The notes under the pieces were generated by a model. The model saw only the letters and a program-made list of their open reading frames with translations, ran no database searches and was not told where the DNA came from. A program made the position numbers and the translations under genes. From an uncultured Helicobacter sp. (GTDB taxonomy: Bacteria; Campylobacterota; Campylobacteria; Campylobacterales; Helicobacteraceae): 64,000 nucleotides of DNA. This document shows positions 45,313-54,219 of this stretch, in pieces (position 1 is the first letter of the stretch; each line of letters opens with the position of its first letter). The stretch is taken from NCBI GenBank assembly GCA_949298825.1, contig CASFYB010000002.1, forward strand, positions 1 to 64,000. The letters are read 5' to 3'.

Positions 45313-46366
45313 TTAATACCTGGTCTTGTAGTAAAAATATCGCAAGAAAGAATAGATTCTAGGAAAGAGATAACATAGCTTAGCTTTTATGCTTGCATAG
45401 GGCAAGAATACCTTAACTTGTTTTTTGTCTTTAGGGTTTTTATAAAGTAGATTGATGATACCAGATGATGCACTAGAGCGCAAGGTTTTATTAATAAGGT
45501 GCTCAAAAGCAGCATTTTTGTATAAGGATTGCAGGGCTTTAAGGTAGTTTAGCTGGGAATAGTAGGTTTGGTAAAAGGTTTTTTCAGAATGGATGTTAAG
45601 AAAGCTGCTTGGATGGCTTATAGAGTAGTGGCGGATGGTGTGATAGTAGGTGATGGTATTAGTATGGGCAATACTCTTAGCCCTCAATAAAAGCTCAAAT
45701 CCAAATTCCATATCTTCATTGATCACCCCTTCTCTATAGCGCAGGCCATCTGCAAAAATATGGCTTTTAATCAGACAGTTTGTGGCATTAAACACAAAGT
45801 AAGAGGTTTGAAGTGAGGCAAGAAAATCAGTTGTTTTTATGGGTTGATTTGGGGTTATGGAGCTGGGGATATAGTGAGTGAGGCATCCTTCCTCATCCAT
45901 AAAAATACTTTTTCCTCTAATAATATCAGCTTTGCTAGTTTGATAGAGATTGAAGAATTTTTGTATAGCGGCTATATCTAGGGCATCATCAGAATCTAAA
46001 AAGGCAAAAAAGGAGCTTTCAGGACGTATGATTTTTTGAGTATAAATTACTGCCCCCCCCATTAGTTTCTATCTCATAAGTATTTTGTTTGGTTTGATTG
46101 AATTTGATTTTATTAAGCACGAGGTCTATGGCGATATTTCTTGCCATGCTAGCACCGCTATTTTGCTTAAGATCAACAAGGCTTACATTGGGATATTTTA
46201 AATATTGCTTAGCAATATTTAAGGAGTTGTCACTACTGGCATCATTTACTAGGATGATCTCTAGATTTTTATAGGTTTGATGGATGCAGCTTTCTATGCA
46301 GTTTTTTAGGAATTTTTGTGTGTTGTAGATGGGGATGATGCAAGAGATAAGAGGAGTGGCTTGCAT
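45313..46366 (-). CDS. Family 2 glycosyltransferase, phase-variable by a G8 tract, OFF in this sequence
   Basis: The N-terminal part from ATG 46366 (AAGGAG upstream) has the GT-A opening SCIIPIYNTQKFLKNCIESC and IILVNDASSDNS, and stops early at 46019-46021. The C-terminal part, in another frame down to 45313, contains FAFLDSDDALD (the DXD metal site). They meet at eight G residues on the coding strand (C8 at 46053-46060). With seven G the frame closes to 350 residues; with eight it ends after 115. Such enzymes usually build LPS or capsule sugars. The sugar and acceptor are unknown. It is isolated from other glycan genes. Confidence 0.85.
46053..46060 (-). repeat. G8 slippage tract in the glycosyltransferase gene
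   Basis: Eight cytosines on the plus strand (G8 on the coding strand) at the exact point where the reading frame breaks. Loss of one G, or gain of two, restores the full protein. Confidence 0.9.
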
Positions 46367-46408
46367 TTTTTCTCCTTATTTTTTATTTATTGTAGCAAAA
46401 CTTAAGGG

Positions 46409-47404
46409 TTAAAGAATCTCATAGGATTGATAATCATAACCTTCAGGTTTGTAGGCATAGGCCTTGCCATCTACTTCTATATAAGGATGGCTAAAGTTGC
46501 TTTTAAGCATATTGGCTGGCATTGGGGTTAGCTTTGGGGTATTTGTATGATTTAGGGCCATCCAGCACATTTCCCATTGCCCAAAACAATAATCTAGTGT
46601 TTCTTTGAAGCGTTTAGATTTTATATCTAGGTTTTCTACTAGTTTTGTTGCAATCACATCATCCACATCACATGGGACCCAGCCAAGGGAATGGATATAA
46701 AATTCTGACTTAGAGTGCTGATTGGAAGTAATATTACTTAGATTATTTGTAGCACTACCCATAGCACCAGAGTAAAAACTATATCCAAGCCTTATGCCAA
46801 AAACCTCTCTTGCTGGGATGCCTATGCTTTTGCACATCGCTACAAAGATAGAATTTGTGCTTATAAGGGATTTTGATATGGTTTTTAGATCTATACCATT
46901 TTCATCTGCTGTGGCTATCCATTCATAAATAGCTCTTGCTTTTTGCATCGGAGTTTTGGCATTTTTAGTGCATTTTAGGGCTATTTCTTGCACTCTGTTT
47001 TGGAGCTCTTGGTGCAGATAGGAGGCTATCTCTTGTTTATTAAGCTTGATTTTTGTGACTTTGTGGTAGCTTGGCACCTGTATTGTAAAGCTGATATTTA
47101 TATCTGCTTGAGGGGTATCAAACTCTGCATAAAGTGTGGGAATGTGCATATTGCTAATAAAAGCTTGCTTAAAATTTCCATCCCAAGAAAATGGAGAGAT
47201 GATGTTTTGATACTCTGTTTGCAATGGCAGGGGAATCCAGATTCTAGTATTTTTGCCTTGTTGCTTTAACTTATGCTTGAGTGTGATTTTGAAGATTCTT
47301 TTTTTGGGCAGGGGTTTTGGGGAGATGTGATCTGTGCTATAGACTGGGCTAAGAGAGGCTAGAGTGGCTAGGGCAAGTGTTTTGGCAAAATCTCGTCTTT
47401 GCAT
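46409..47404 (-). CDS. Tat-exported transglutaminase-like protein, apparent loss of the catalytic cysteine
   Basis: 331 residues from ATG 47404 (AAAGGAC upstream; a TTG one codon earlier is less likely). The twin-arginine signal QRRDFAKTLALATLAS is cleaved near residue 24. The C-terminal half matches the transglutaminase core: NSIFVAMCKSIGIPAREVFGI, QHSKSEFYI and GWVPCDVDDV. In relatives the segment before NS(L/I)F reads GKCTDI; here it is KSLIST, so a Leu occupies the cysteine position. His and Asp remain. It is probably a non-catalytic binding protein, unless the Cys of VAMC is recruited. Function unknown. Confidence 0.72.
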   Translation of the reverse strand: MQRRDFAKTLALATLASLSPVYSTDHISPKPLPKKRIFKITLKHKLKQQGKNTRIWIPLPLQTEYQNIISPFSWDGNFKQAFISNMHIPTLYAEFDTPQADINISFTIQVPSYHKVTKIKLNKQEIASYLHQELQNRVQEIALKCTKNAKTPMQKARAIYEWIATADENGIDLKTISKSLISTNSIFVAMCKSIGIPAREVFGIRLGYSFYSGAMGSATNNLSNITSNQHSKSEFYIHSLGWVPCDVDDVIATKLVENLDIKSKRFKETLDYCFGQWEMCWMALNHTNTPKLTPMPANMLKSNFSHPYIEVDGKAYAYKPEGYDYQSYEIL

Positions 47405-47436
47405 CAAAGTCCTTTTAAAAGATTTGTTTAATTAGG

Positions 47437-47452
47437 TGGAATGGCATTTGCT
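47437..47452 (+). promoter_or_regulatory. Sigma54 (RpoN) promoter of the flagellar rod gene
   Basis: TGGAATGGCATTTGCT has the invariant GG (47438-47439) and GC (47450-47451) exactly 10 bases apart, with TTGCT at the -12 box. It lies about 34 bp before the flagellar gene start. Confidence 0.75.
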
Positions 47453-47485
47453 TTAAGAATATCAAATAAATCTTAAGGATGAGAG

Positions 47486-48319
47486 ATGCAAAGTGGATAT
47501 TACAATGCAGTTGGTGGAATGGTAACACAATTTAACCGACTGGATTCTATTTCTAATAACCTGGCTAATCTAAATACAAATGCCTTTAAGCGTGATGATG
47601 TTGTGATAGGGGATTATTTGCGATTATATGAGAGCTACCAGCATCAGCTACCACTTGAAAATCACACAAGAGAGGCAGCCAAGTTTGTCAATCGTGCGCT
47701 TGATAGAGTGCCTATTATTTCAGATTCTTATACAGATAGAAGTTTGGGTGCGATGGCTCAGACTGAAAATCCGCTAGACTTTGCACTCAATAAAGAGAAT
47801 CTGTATTTTGCCATCTCTACCCCTGATGGCATAAGATATACCCGTGATGGCAGCTTTGTGGTTGGTGATGATGGCTATTTGTCTACAAAAGATGGATATC
47901 GCGTATTATCACGTACTGGGCTTGATGGAGAAGAGGGGATCATGATAGATGCAGGCTCAAATATCGAAGTGGATAAAAATGGCAATGTTCTTTTTAGGGG
48001 ATTGGATAATGATGCATTAAATGCTCCTGAAGTGGTGAATGCACTAGCAATTGTTAGCTTTGGTAATCCAAAATATCTAAAAAAAGAGGGCAAGAATCTA
48101 TTTTCCCTGCCTAAAGATAGGATAGAAGATAGGATAGAGGTACCAAATAGCGGGGCATTGGCACAGGGATTTTTAGAAAAAAGCAATGTTAATGCAGTGA
48201 TTGAGATGACAAATTTGATTGAGACTAATCGCTTGGTAGATATGTATTCTAAAGTCTTAAAAACACATGCTGATGATCTCAATACAGATGCGATCACAAA
48301 ACTAGCTGCAAGAGCTTAA
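47486..48319 (+). CDS. flgG2: Flagellar basal-body rod protein (FlgG2/FlgF type)
   Basis: 277 residues. The N-terminus QSGYYNAVGGMVTQFNRLDSISNNLANLNTNAFKR (read in parts) is the flagellar rod/hook motif, and the C-terminus IEMTNLIETNRLVDMYSKVLKTHADDLNTDAI is its coiled-coil partner. The closest pattern known to me is the FlgG2 (Cj0697-like) proteins of Campylobacter; FlgF is the equivalent name elsewhere. It assembles in the proximal rod. Expression from a sigma54 promoter fits the middle class of Helicobacter flagellar genes. Confidence 0.88.
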   Translation: MQSGYYNAVGGMVTQFNRLDSISNNLANLNTNAFKRDDVVIGDYLRLYESYQHQLPLENHTREAAKFVNRALDRVPIISDSYTDRSLGAMAQTENPLDFALNKENLYFAISTPDGIRYTRDGSFVVGDDGYLSTKDGYRVLSRTGLDGEEGIMIDAGSNIEVDKNGNVLFRGLDNDALNAPEVVNALAIVSFGNPKYLKKEGKNLFSLPKDRIEDRIEVPNSGALAQGFLEKSNVNAVIEMTNLIETNRLVDMYSKVLKTHADDLNTDAITKLAARA

Positions 48320-48332
48320 TAGGAGTTAGAAA

Positions 48333-48401
48333 ATGATATTAACTGGTTTGATACTTGCTAGTGTGGGCGTGGTAGTTACTATTGATGGGATTTTGGCTTA
48401 A
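48333..48401 (+). CDS. Candidate 22-residue hydrophobic peptide
   Basis: A 22-codon frame (ILTGLILASVGVVVTIDGIL) with an AGGAG ribosome site 8 bases before ATG, lying between the flagellar gene and magIII with 3-13 bp on either side. It would form one membrane helix. Too short for statistics; the ribosome site and tight packing are the only support. Confidence 0.35.
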   Translation: MILTGLILASVGVVVTIDGILA

Positions 48402-48404
48402 GGG

Positions 48405-49067
48405 ATGGAGATTACTAGCTCAGCAGATTTGTTTAAAGGTTTATGGAGTTTAGATTTATTACATGGCTTGCCTAAGTTTTGGTGGCCAAATCCTTTTAGT
48501 ATGGAATGTGTTGTAGGGGTTGTGTTGACACAAAATACTAAATGGTCAAATGTAGAGAAATCCTTAAATAATCTGCGTCAAATCGGACTTTTTTATAATG
48601 ATGATGAGACGCTTAGAATACTAGCTTGTATGCAAGATGAGATTCTAGCCTCTCATATTACTTCAAGTGGCTTTTTTAATCAAAAGGCTAGGCGCCTTAT
48701 CTCTTTAAGTCATACTATTTTGCAGGATTTTTCAGATTTTAATGGCTTTGTGAAAAATGTGGATAGAAATTGGCTTTTGGCACAAAAGGGAATAGGGTAT
48801 GAAAGTGCAGATAGTATTTTAAACTATGCTTGTGGGCATGAGGTTATGGTGGTAGATAAATATACACATAGATTAATAAGCTCACTTGGCTTTGAGTTTT
48901 TTGACTATATGGATTTGCAGGATTTTTGTCAGAGGGGGATTAGAGAGTGTGAAAGTGAGCTTTTAGCACTAAGTGGAGCGCAAAATCTTGCTCATCTTTT
49001 TATGCTTTTTCATGGTCTTATTGTTGAGTTTTCTAAGAGAAAAATACAGCTTCCAATCCGCTCATAA
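48405..49067 (+). CDS. magIII: 3-methyladenine DNA glycosylase MagIII
   Basis: 220 residues of the endonuclease III fold. The N-terminal WWPNPFSMECVVGVVLTQNTKW, the helix-hairpin-helix LLAQKGIGYESADSILNYACG, and the catalytic-aspartate region VVDKYTHRLISSLG match H. pylori MagIII (HP0602 type). It removes 3-methyladenine from DNA. It lacks the iron-sulphur cluster cysteines of Nth. A hemL promoter lies at its end. Confidence 0.88.
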   Translation: MEITSSADLFKGLWSLDLLHGLPKFWWPNPFSMECVVGVVLTQNTKWSNVEKSLNNLRQIGLFYNDDETLRILACMQDEILASHITSSGFFNQKARRLISLSHTILQDFSDFNGFVKNVDRNWLLAQKGIGYESADSILNYACGHEVMVVDKYTHRLISSLGFEFFDYMDLQDFCQRGIRECESELLALSGAQNLAHLFMLFHGLIVEFSKRKIQLPIRS

Positions 49068-49070
49068 TGT

Positions 49071-49076
49071 TATAAT
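49071..49076 (+). promoter_or_regulatory. -10 element of hemL
   Basis: TATAAT at 49071-49076, 25-30 bp before the hemL ATG, just after the magIII stop. A small hairpin TTTGCT/AGCAAA follows (49076-49092). Confidence 0.6.
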
Positions 49077-49100
49077 TTGCTAAAAAAGCAAAGGAAACTT

Positions 49101-50393
49101 ATGGAAAGATTGCATAGTATTAATGGTTTTAATGAGGCAAAACAGGTAATTGTTGGCGGGGTAAACTCTCCGGTTAGAGCATTTAGCTCTGTGGGGGGGA
49201 TACCTGTATTTATCGAGTGTGCTAAGGGGTGTAAATTAATTGATATAGATGGGAATTCTTATGTTGATTTTGTGCAGAGTTGGGGGCCTTTGATTTTTGG
49301 TCATTGTGATGATGATATTGAATTAGCAGTGCTAAATAGCATTAAAGATGGACTTTCTTTTGGTGCCCCTACATTAAGAGAGACTGCCCTAGCTAAGCAG
49401 ATTATTAAAATGTATGATGGTTTAGAAAAGATCCGTCTTGTAAGCTCTGGGACTGAAGCGGTGATGAGTGCTTTGCGTTTAGGACGTGCTTATAGCAAGA
49501 AGGATGATATTTTAAAATTTGATGGCTGTTATCATGGGCATAGTGATAGCTTGCTTGTGAGTGCTGGAAGTGGTTGTGTGACTTTTGGTAATCCAAGCTC
49601 CCTTGGTGTGCCAGAGGATCTGGCTAAGCATACCTATGTGGCGCGTTATAATGATTTAGATTCTGTTTATGAATGCTTTAAAAAGGGAAATATAGGCTGC
49701 GTGATTATTGAGCCTATTGCTGGGAATATGGGTCTTGTCCCTGCTGATTTGGATTTTCTAGAGGGCTTGAGAAAAATTTGTGATGAGTTTGGCGCGGTGC
49801 TTATTTTTGATGAAGTGATGAGTGGTTTTAGGGCATGGAGCAATGGCATTGAGCATTATAGTTGTGTGCATGCTGATCTTTATACTTTTGGCAAGGTTAT
49901 TGGCGGGGGGATGCCACTGGCTGCTTTTGGCGGGAAAGATGAGATTATGAAGCTTTTATCCCCTATTGGCGGGGTTTATCAAGCAGGAACGCTATCTGGT
50001 AATCCTGTGGCCACTTCAGCAGGACTAGCTGCGTTATTAAAAATAGAGGCAAATCCACAAATCTATCCTATATTAGAAAAATTAGCTTTGAGGCTTACAG
50101 AAGGGTTAAAACAGGAGGCTAAAAAACGCAATATTGCTCTGCAGACTTGTGTGCGTGGAAGTATGTTTGGCTTTTTCTTTAATGAAAATGAGGTAAAAAA
50201 CTTTGATGATGCAAAAAAGAGTGATATAAAAATGTTTGCTAGATTCCATTCAGCGATGCTAGATAGGGGGGTTTATTTTGCATGTTCACAGTTTGAGACT
50301 GGATTTATTTGTACGAAGATGGATGAAAAGATCATTGATGAGGTGATCATGCAGGCAGGTGAAAGTTTTGATGAGATTATCTCTCAGGCTTGA
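49101..50393 (+). CDS. hemL: Glutamate-1-semialdehyde 2,1-aminomutase HemL
   Basis: 430 residues from ATG 49101 (AAAGGAAAC upstream; the in-frame start at 49077 is on the promoter). PLP enzyme of tetrapyrrole synthesis. Visible: [50 protein letters not shown] and the PLP lysine in [13 protein letters not shown]7 run near the N-terminus codes the VGGIP loop. With hemB at 55915-56895 two haem genes are in the window. Confidence 0.95.
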   Translation: MERLHSINGFNEAKQVIVGGVNSPVRAFSSVGGIPVFIECAKGCKLIDIDGNSYVDFVQSWGPLIFGHCDDDIELAVLNSIKDGLSFGAPTLRETALAKQIIKMYDGLEKIRLVSSGTEAVMSALRLGRAYSKKDDILKFDGCYHGHSDSLLVSAGSGCVTFGNPSSLGVPEDLAKHTYVARYNDLDSVYECFKKGNIGCVIIEPIAGNMGLVPADLDFLEGLRKICDEFGAVLIFDEVMSGFRAWSNGIEHYSCVHADLYTFGKVIGGGMPLAAFGGKDEIMKLLSPIGGVYQAGTLSGNPVATSAGLAALLKIEANPQIYPILEKLALRLTEGLKQEAKKRNIALQTCVRGSMFGFFFNENEVKNFDDAKKSDIKMFARFHSAMLDRGVYFACSQFETGFICTKMDEKIIDEVIMQAGESFDEIISQA

Positions 50394-50410
50394 TTATAAA
50401 AAGAGGTGTG

Positions 50411-50692
50411 ATGAAAGTAGATTCTAAAGAGGGAAGAGGGCAGAAAATCGTACGTGGGGCTTATGATCTAAGCCTTGGGATTTCCATCATTGTTGCTATT
50501 TTACTTGGGGTGGGGATTGGGTATTTGATGATGAAGATCTTTGAAGTAAAATGGGTTTTTTGGCTAGGAGTATTTTGGGGAGTGGGAGCTGGGATTTTAA
50601 ATATTTATAAGGCCTATAAGCGTGCGCAAAAAGAGCTAGAAGAGCTAGCTAAAGATCCAAAATATGACCCAAAATACACGCAAAAAACTTAA
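50411..50692 (+). CDS. AtpZ/AtpI-type ATP synthase-associated membrane protein
   Basis: 94 residues from ATG 50411 (AGAGG ribosome site; the TTG at 50390 overlaps the hemL stop). Two membrane helices (LGISIIVAILLGVGIGYLM and WVFWLGVFWGVGAGILNIY) followed by a charged tail. This matches the AtpZ family thought to help assembly or ion supply of F-type ATP synthase. It is convergent with, and overlaps by 4 bp, the next gene. Confidence 0.7.
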   Translation: MKVDSKEGRGQKIVRGAYDLSLGISIIVAILLGVGIGYLMMKIFEVKWVFWLGVFWGVGAGILNIYKAYKRAQKELEELAKDPKYDPKYTQKT

Positions 50693-50946
50693 TCAACTAA
50701 GCCTAAAAGCCATTCTTTATGCTCACCCTCTATCTCTTTGCCTAGTTTGCTTAAAAGATTGGTGCGGATAGAATAGAGGGCATCAATATCTAATGCTGCC
50801 AAAATATCGGGGCTGATTTGTGTGGACTTTAGATCTTTTTGTCCCTCTTTTTCAAAACGATTGAGAAGAGTAAGGATGTCTTGTTTTAGATCCTGCTTAT
50901 TGATAAGCTCGCCATTTATCCATTTAGATTCATTATTTTCAAGCAT
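50689..50946 (-). CDS. Conserved hypothetical protein
   Basis: 85 residues, helical, acidic, no membrane segment and no known domain. Its start overlaps the end of the exonuclease gene by 8 bp, so it is co-translated with it. It may be an accessory protein to the nuclease. Confidence 0.6.
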   Translation of the reverse strand: MLENNESKWINGELINKQDLKQDILTLLNRFEKEGQKDLKSTQISPDILAALDIDALYSIRTNLLSKLGKEIEGEHKEWLLGLVD

Positions 50947-51769
50947 TGGCTAATTCTTTTTTTAAAGCATCCATAAAGACTGGAGTATAGCTCCTATCTT
51001 TTGGTAATTTTTCTAAAAAGCCTTGCAGGATTGAGTAATAATCTTCAAGGCTTAGCATACCTTTTAAAAGCTCGTATTTGAGGTATACCCAGTAGGTATT
51101 AAGGACATCGCTTTGACAGTAGGTTTCTATTTGGTTTATTTTTTCATTTATGTTTTTGCTCTCATCATAATAGATATGATGTACAAAGTCTCCGCTAATA
51201 TCATACTTCCCAGGGATTGATAGCATAGAGCAGATATCATCAAGCCTCATGCCCCTAACTGCACCAAAATGCCCCAGCGTATCTAATAAATCAGTGTGGA
51301 ATCTTTCGCTATAGCGTTGTCTATAGTTTTCCCATTTGTTTTTATTAAATTTTGGATTATCGCTTTCATAGTAAGCGGTTGCAGAGAGGTTGTAGCGCAT
51401 CGCCCTTAGCATGATGGTAGGTAGGTCAAAATTGCGTCCATTATAGCTTACTAGACGGGGGTTGTGCTTGTTGATATAGTTTAGAAAATCAAAGATTAAA
51501 TCACGCTCATAAGAGCTAGAATCTGGCTTTTGCTTTTTGCCAAAATTCCCTACCTTGACAAAGTGGCCAAACTCATCTGCAATAACACTAGAGATAGCCA
51601 CTATTTGATGCAAGTGAATAGGCAGGAAATCACTCCCGCTTTTTTCTCTTTGCATATCAAAAGCCATCTGACAAACCTCTATATCGCTTTTATTTTCAGA
51701 AAGTGTGCCTAGAGTTTGTCTTAATAATTTAACATCAGGTACTGTTTCAATATCAAAAATACAAATCAT
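50939..51769 (-). CDS. PolB-type 3'-5' exonuclease (DNA_pol_B_exo2 family)
   Basis: 276 residues. The exonuclease motifs are visible: CIFDIETVPD (Exo I, D-x-E), LVSYNGRNFDLPTIMLRA (Exo II) and YCQSDVLNTYWVY (Exo III). No polymerase domain is attached. Such stand-alone nucleases are predicted DNA-processing enzymes of unknown role. Confidence 0.82.
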   Translation of the reverse strand: MICIFDIETVPDVKLLRQTLGTLSENKSDIEVCQMAFDMQREKSGSDFLPIHLHQIVAISSVIADEFGHFVKVGNFGKKQKPDSSSYERDLIFDFLNYINKHNPRLVSYNGRNFDLPTIMLRAMRYNLSATAYYESDNPKFNKNKWENYRQRYSERFHTDLLDTLGHFGAVRGMRLDDICSMLSIPGKYDISGDFVHHIYYDESKNINEKINQIETYCQSDVLNTYWVYLKYELLKGMLSLEDYYSILQGFLEKLPKDRSYTPVFMDALKKELANA

Positions 51770-51876
51770 AGAAATATTATACCAGCATTATAAAAGACCT
51801 TTTTTGAAAATAGATGATTTACATTTTTTTATTATTATTGAGTAATTATGAGAATTAAGTTAAGTTAAAAATATTA

Positions 51877-51882
51877 CATAAT
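51877..51882 (+). promoter_or_regulatory. -10-like element of the TonB receptor gene
   Basis: CATAAT at 51877-51882 within an AT-rich leader. A run ATTATTATTGAGTAATTAT at about 51828-51848 could hold a metal-regulator site (Fur or NikR), but it does not match either consensus well. Confidence 0.35.
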
Positions 51883-51906
51883 CACTCTATCAATCAAGGA
51901 AATCAA

Positions 51907-54210
51907 ATGAAAATAATAACAAAAACCATAATAATAACTATAATGACAGTTACATCAATAGCTGCTATGGAGAAGGAAGAAGGCAAATCACTGGAGGCTA
52001 TTGTCTCCACTTCTAGCTATATCCCTACACTTACAAGTCAGGCTCCTGGTAATATTAGCAGCATTACTGCCAAAGAGATAGCTTTGCAAAACTCTAAGCA
52101 GCTAAGTGATGTGCTTTCAAAAAGTGCTGGAATCCGTCTAGATAAGGATACAGGGTTTAATGGTCGCCCTCAAATCTTTATGCGTGGTATCCCTTATGGC
52201 ACTATTTTGATGATGGATGGGGTGATTTTAAATGATTTAGAAGGCGAGATTAGAATCTTGCAGGCTATTAGCACGCAAGATATTGATCATATAGAGATTG
52301 TAAGAGGTGCATTTTCAAGCCTTTATGGTACTGGTGGGATTGGCGGAGTGATTAATATTATTACCAAAATGCCAAAAAAGCTAGAGATGAGCGCCTCTCT
52401 TGGGTATGGTAATGAGATTGTTAGAAATAAGGCTGAAAAAAATTTTGTTAAAGGGTATTTTAGTATCGGTGATGTATTTTTTGATGGACGTTTAAGGCTT
52501 AGGGCAAGCTATGGTTTTACTAGTTCAGATGGGTCTTATAGAAGAGAGGCTTATGCATCATTGGGGGCAAATCAAAGTACAAATGCTACCTTTAATGATG
52601 GTAGTAGTATCAAAAATGGTGATGTTGTGGGCTGGATAGGGCGGAGTGCTTATCTTACTCAAGATGTGCGCTTAAGGGGTGAGTATGATTGGAGTGATAC
52701 GCAGACAAGCTCTCTTATCCTTTCGCTTTCTACTCTTTCTGAAAATCAGCATAGCCCTATTTCTCATATCAAGGATAAAAATGGCACGATCTATGGCTAT
52801 GAGATTACAACAAGCAGCTCTAGTGGCTCTGGGAATCAAAATAAATATTACAATCCTTTTCTTGGATCAGGATGGGGAGGCTTTAGACAGGAGTATAATA
52901 TTTTATCCTCTCTTGGTCATAAAATTTATTTTGGTGAAACAGCAAGCCTTGAGCTTAAGCTCTCTTCGCTTAATCTCATTAACTACTGGAATGATGGCTG
53001 TAATGGACAAAACTGCAAAGTAGCCACACTGCCAGATGGTACAAAAACGCCTGATCCTACCATCCAAGGACAAAATGCTTTTATTTTTGGTGGTCGTGGC
53101 TATAGTGTGGATAACTTTGCCTCAAGCAATTATCTTGATATCATCTATAGCAATGAGATGAGCAAAACTCATAGTCTAATAGCTGGATTCCAAGCTCGTT
53201 ATTTAAAAAGCCAAAATTCTCGATCTTATGGGAGTAATTTTGCAGCAAGAAATTTTTATGATTATTATGATAAGCTGATCTCAGAGGATAATAGTCAGGC
53301 TATTGGTATAGCACTTTTTACTAGCTGGCAGGCAAAATGGCTTTCTAATCTATCTACTAATCTTGGAATCCGCCTAGATTATTGGCATAGTTTTGCCCTC
53401 TCTACCTTTGATAGGACTTCTGTAGATCCAAATATACAAAATTTTAATGGGATACATACATTTTTCCCTTCTCCAAAGTTTGCTATCAATTATAAACCTT
53501 GGACTTATACTACTTTAAAAGCCTCTTTGGGCATGGCCTTTAGGGCGCCTAATGCTAGACAAATGTTTGCTCATGCTCATATTGGAGATAATCAGATTAG
53601 CAATCCTAATTTGCGTCCAGAATATGGTGTGCAGTTTGATTTGGGGATTGAGCAAAAAAATCCTTATGGTGGGGTTGTGAGAGTGTATTATTATCAGACT
53701 GAAATGTTTGATTCTATTTATAAAAATGGTGCTGGCACATCAGATAATCCTTATCAGAATCAAAATGGTGGTCGTGCGCGCTATAATGGTATTGAGCTAG
53801 AGGTAGAGCAGAAAATATATGGGGATTTAAGCTTGGCTGGTAGCTATACTTATACTCATGCTATTTTGCTTTCAGATCCTAGCAACCCTCAATATAATGG
53901 CAATATCATGCCTAGCATCCCGCCACATATGGGAAGTCTTAATCTGCTTTATGGTGGAGATGGCGGGGTTTTTGGATCTATTGGTATGCGTGCACAAAGT
54001 GCAGCTTTCACAAGTATAGAAAATAAACCAGTAAAGTTTGAATTTGGCAATATCACAAGTCGCCTTGTTTTTGATGCTAAGATTGGCTATGAGTTTAAAA
54101 ATCAGACCCGTCTTTCTTTGAGTGTGCTTAATTTTACCAATGCGCGTTATTATGATTATTATCGAGGGAGTGGCGCAAGCTTTTATATTGAGCTTGGATC
54201 GAGATTTTAA
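51907..54210 (+). CDS. TonB-dependent outer membrane receptor
   Basis: 767 residues with a signal peptide cleaved near AIAAM. The plug domain (LSDVLSKSAGIRLDKDTG, RPQIFMRGIPYGTILMMDG, IEIVRGAFSSLYGTGGIGGVINIIT) is followed by a 22-strand-type barrel ending in the terminal strand SFYIELGSRF. A classical TonB box is not obvious; SLEAIVST near residue 30 is the candidate. The substrate is a metal chelate. Iron-siderophore, nickel or cobalamin uptake are all possible, and nickel is plausible for a Helicobacter. Confidence 0.87.
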   Translation: MKIITKTIIITIMTVTSIAAMEKEEGKSLEAIVSTSSYIPTLTSQAPGNISSITAKEIALQNSKQLSDVLSKSAGIRLDKDTGFNGRPQIFMRGIPYGTILMMDGVILNDLEGEIRILQAISTQDIDHIEIVRGAFSSLYGTGGIGGVINIITKMPKKLEMSASLGYGNEIVRNKAEKNFVKGYFSIGDVFFDGRLRLRASYGFTSSDGSYRREAYASLGANQSTNATFNDGSSIKNGDVVGWIGRSAYLTQDVRLRGEYDWSDTQTSSLILSLSTLSENQHSPISHIKDKNGTIYGYEITTSSSSGSGNQNKYYNPFLGSGWGGFRQEYNILSSLGHKIYFGETASLELKLSSLNLINYWNDGCNGQNCKVATLPDGTKTPDPTIQGQNAFIFGGRGYSVDNFASSNYLDIIYSNEMSKTHSLIAGFQARYLKSQNSRSYGSNFAARNFYDYYDKLISEDNSQAIGIALFTSWQAKWLSNLSTNLGIRLDYWHSFALSTFDRTSVDPNIQNFNGIHTFFPSPKFAINYKPWTYTTLKASLGMAFRAPNARQMFAHAHIGDNQISNPNLRPEYGVQFDLGIEQKNPYGGVVRVYYYQTEMFDSIYKNGAGTSDNPYQNQNGGRARYNGIELEVEQKIYGDLSLAGSYTYTHAILLSDPSNPQYNGNIMPSIPPHMGSLNLLYGGDGGVFGSIGMRAQSAAFTSIENKPVKFEFGNITSRLVFDAKIGYEFKNQTRLSLSVLNFTNARYYDYYRGSGASFYIELGSRF

Positions 54211-54219
54211 TTGTGAGAG

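Noticed and set aside
49193-49201. G7 run near the start of hemL as a switch
   Set aside because: The run encodes the conserved VGGIP loop in frame, and hemL is expected to be essential for haem synthesis. Slippage is possible but no sign of selection for it is visible.
51828-51850. NikR or Fur box before the TonB receptor
   Set aside because: The AT-rich dyads do not fit the TATWATT-N11-AATWATA or TAATAATnATTATTA patterns well enough to call.
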